This document shows positions 62,387 through 64,000 of a stretch of DNA of 64,000 bases, one piece after another. The notes beneath the pieces are model-generated. The model made no database searches. It was not told where the DNA came from and was given only the letters and a program-made list of their open reading frames with translations. The position numbers and the translations under genes were made by a program. Each line of letters opens with the position of its first letter. Positions within the stretch are counted from its first letter, which is position 1. This DNA comes from CAURNT01 sp963539215 (GTDB lineage: Bacteria > Fusobacteriota > Fusobacteriia > Fusobacteriales > Leptotrichiaceae): NCBI GenBank assembly GCA_963539215.1, contig CAUTJT010000004.1:41461-105460 (forward strand). The letters are read 5' to 3'.

Positions 62387-63721
62387 CTACTTAGCTAATG
62401 ATCCCATAGGATCCCATGGTTTTAAACGTATAACTTCTTTATTTAGCATTTCTTTTTGTTCTTCACTTAAAAATTTCTTGTTAATAACTATTTGATATGT
62501 AAATCTGTCCATCCAAGCATCAGTCATAACAAAATATCCTTTATTTCCGTTATCTTCTCCCCAACTATTTTCAACTTTCCATCTATTTGATTTACCATCA
62601 AATATATTTACTCCAGATAAAACCATAGCATGTGTCATTAAACTTTCTGAATAATCTAATGCACCTGCTTTATCTTGTAATATATCAAATCCTAATGCTT
62701 TTTCATATTCATATAAATCTAAATCCATTATTCCTTTTTCTCTATCAGATATTTGCCCTACATCGCAACCAAACCAAACTGTTTCTCCACTTTTAATTTG
62801 ATCTATAGCTAATTGTTTAAATTCATCCATAGGTAAATTTAAATATTTAACCTCTCTTCCAACTACATTACCTAAAAAATCAACTGTAAATGTTGAATAA
62901 TATGGTTTATCTTTAGTTGGAGCATTAATTATACTTACATACTCATCTAAATCTATACCAATATATTTTTCAAAAAATTTAGTTGGTGTTAAATCAGTAT
63001 CTCTATGAAACTTTTTATCCTTATCATAATATTCAAAGTCAAATTTTTCTATAGGTTCTCCTAAAGTAACACAAAGATATGAATATATTTCACTCATTAT
63101 CTTATCTTTTAATAAATAAAGTTCATCTAGAGTACTTCCTTTTTCATAACTATTACGCAACAATTGTGCAGAAAGTCTTAATTTTTTATTAAGCACATTA
63201 TTCAATACCATAGATGCTGATGAATGAAAAATTTCACCTTGTTTTTGTTTAGGAACTACACCATATTTCTTAATTAAAGAAACAAGCATATCCCATTGTC
63301 CACCATCTTGCTGAGGAGTTTGTAATAAATGTCTAACTATTCTAGAATCTAAATCCTCATTTAAGGTTCTAATTATAGCATCCAAAAAATAGTTTGATTT
63401 TTCAAACTTATCCCAGAAGAAAACATAAGATTGTGATAATTCAAAATTCTCTAAATTGAACTCCTTATTCATCTTATGTCTAAAAGTATTAAGCGCTGCA
63501 AATATCCAGCAACGACCACTTTGTTTTTGGAAAGTAACCTTTCCTGTTTCAATGTTTTCTGAAAATACATGTAAAGTGTTATTAAATACATCATTATTAC
63601 TTACTGAAGCATTTAATCCATTCTTTAAAACTGCATTTTTCAATACATTTAATTCTCTTTTTTTGAAGTCATTTTTCATTACTTCAATTTTCTCAAAATT
63701 CATACAAGTACTATTAACCAT
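62387..63721 (-). CDS. pepC: Aminopeptidase C (bleomycin hydrolase family)
   Basis: This cytosolic C1B cysteine aminopeptidase degrades peptides from the N-terminus. The 444-residue protein has Cys71 in KQSGRCWIFAAL, His364 in THAMVLSGV and Asn385 in VENSWGEDNG, with the C-terminal arm typical of the self-compartmentalised hexamers (PWDPMGSLAK). ATG at 63721 follows GAGG by eight bases. No signal peptide is present. It is transcribed away from the rRNA region and stands alone; no convincing terminator was seen after its stop. Confidence 0.94.
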   Translation of the reverse strand: MVNSTCMNFEKIEVMKNDFKKRELNVLKNAVLKNGLNASVSNNDVFNNTLHVFSENIETGKVTFQKQSGRCWIFAALNTFRHKMNKEFNLENFELSQSYVFFWDKFEKSNYFLDAIIRTLNEDLDSRIVRHLLQTPQQDGGQWDMLVSLIKKYGVVPKQKQGEIFHSSASMVLNNVLNKKLRLSAQLLRNSYEKGSTLDELYLLKDKIMSEIYSYLCVTLGEPIEKFDFEYYDKDKKFHRDTDLTPTKFFEKYIGIDLDEYVSIINAPTKDKPYYSTFTVDFLGNVVGREVKYLNLPMDEFKQLAIDQIKSGETVWFGCDVGQISDREKGIMDLDLYEYEKALGFDILQDKAGALDYSESLMTHAMVLSGVNIFDGKSNRWKVENSWGEDNGNKGYFVMTDAWMDRFTYQIVINKKFLSEEQKEMLNKEVIRLKPWDPMGSLAK

Positions 63722-63790
63722 AGTCCGTACCTCTTTCTAATCTCAATTCAAATATATTGTAGCACGAAAGAAAAAAAAATTCTAGTAAAT

Positions 63791-63812
63791 AAAAAAGGTA
63801 GCAATGCTACCT
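63791..63812 (-). terminator. Terminator after 5S rRNA
   Basis: AGGTAGC and GCTACCT (loop AAT) with six T on the minus strand follow the 5S gene by about 20 bases. Confidence 0.8.
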
Positions 63813-63828
63813 GAAATAAATAATAAAA

Positions 63829-63938
63829 GTTTAGCAACTTCCTATCTTCCCAATTTCTTAGTATTTTTGGCGTTCATAGACTTAACTACCAGGTTCGAAA
63901 TGTTACTGGGTGTATCCCTATGGCTATAATCACTAAAC
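63829..63938 (-). rRNA. 5S ribosomal RNA
   Basis: Minus-strand sequence with the conserved 5S core (CCCAGTAACATTTCGAACC; then GGTAGTTAAG) and terminal helix GTTTAG/CTAAAC. The length of about 110 bases is close to the usual value; ends are set by the terminal helix and may be off by a few bases. It is the distal part of what is probably an rRNA operon continuing past the window. Confidence 0.88.
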
Positions 63939-63956
63939 TAAATAAATGGCGTCCCT

Positions 63957-64000
63957 GGTAGGACTCGAACCTACGACCCTCTGATTAACAGTCAGATGCT
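63957..64000 (-). tRNA. tRNA-Asn (GTT), 5' part beyond window
   Basis: The 3' part of a tRNA is seen on the minus strand: anticodon loop CTGTTAA between TCTGA and TCAGA (anticodon GTT), T-arm with GGTTCGAGTCC, and encoded CCA at 63957-63959. The D-arm and acceptor 5' strand lie off the right edge. It ends 18 bases before the 5S gene. Confidence 0.9.

Noticed and set aside
1..64000. CRISPR arrays, insertion sequences, prophage or integrase genes
   Set aside because: No regularly spaced direct repeats, transposase, integrase or phage structural genes were found on either strand.

Overview
The window comes from a very AT-rich bacterium with an outer membrane. It carries autotransporters, a trimeric adhesin with an extended signal peptide of the kind seen in fusobacteria, a class B acid phosphatase and lipoprotein-type surface proteins, together with genes often seen in Firmicutes (Asp23/AmaP, a heterodimeric ABC exporter, mevalonate genes). 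This mix fits Fusobacteriota, most likely Leptotrichiaceae (Sneathia/Streptobacillus-like). The placement is inferred from gene content and composition, not from a database match.

Layout. 1-4454 (minus): a beta-barrel outer-membrane protein gene followed by a subtilisin-type lipoprotein autotransporter that runs off the left edge. 4672-10518 (minus): one long transcription unit, ABC-2 exporter (two permeases, one ATPase) then hpt-purA-purB, closed by a terminator that overlaps the purB stop. 10588-17881 (minus): a complete second copy of the barrel plus S8 autotransporter module, with its own promoter and terminator. 17951-21966 (minus): an acyl-CoA synthetase/ACP/acyltransferase fusion, a DUF2721 protein and lipoate ligase. 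22122-27794: butanediol dehydrogenase, a convergent alpha/beta hydrolase, sodA, a probable small RNA, a histidine phosphatase, tsaD and a DUF4912 protein. 27800-30651 (minus): TrkH/TrkA potassium uptake. 30690-36839 (minus): crcB, cysteine desulfurase, dnaE, asp23, amaP, nusB.

36939-39599 (plus): a secreted protein of unknown function, then a MerR/AdhR-like regulator with a sodium/amino-acid symporter. 39593-43522 (minus): argF, a secreted GH3 hexosaminidase-like enzyme, an RpiR regulator and a small exported protein. 44041-47709 (plus): a heterodimeric ABC exporter with a terminator-like hairpin in its short leader. 47736-48455 (minus): an exported 2H phosphoesterase. 48580-55143 (plus): a large cytosolic GH13 enzyme and an upper mevalonate operon (thiolase, HMG-CoA synthase, HMG-CoA reductase). 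55168-55500 (minus): tRNA-Gln, tRNA-Val and tRNA-Asp. 55591-60901 (minus): SppA, a TraX-like protein and a trimeric autotransporter adhesin, possibly one transcript. 61070-63721: acid phosphatase, a small Ala/Glu/Lys-rich lipoprotein and PepC. 63791-64000 (minus): 5S rRNA preceded by tRNA-Asn, probably the distal end of an rRNA operon.

No CRISPR array, insertion sequence, prophage or recombinase was seen. No gene-free stretch is longer than about 300 bases; the larger gaps hold the promoters and terminators listed. The most unusual elements are the duplicated barrel/subtilase surface module, a candidate small RNA with an exposed anti-Shine-Dalgarno stretch near 25.1 kb, the ABC exporter leader hairpin, and several proteins with uncommon domain arrangements.
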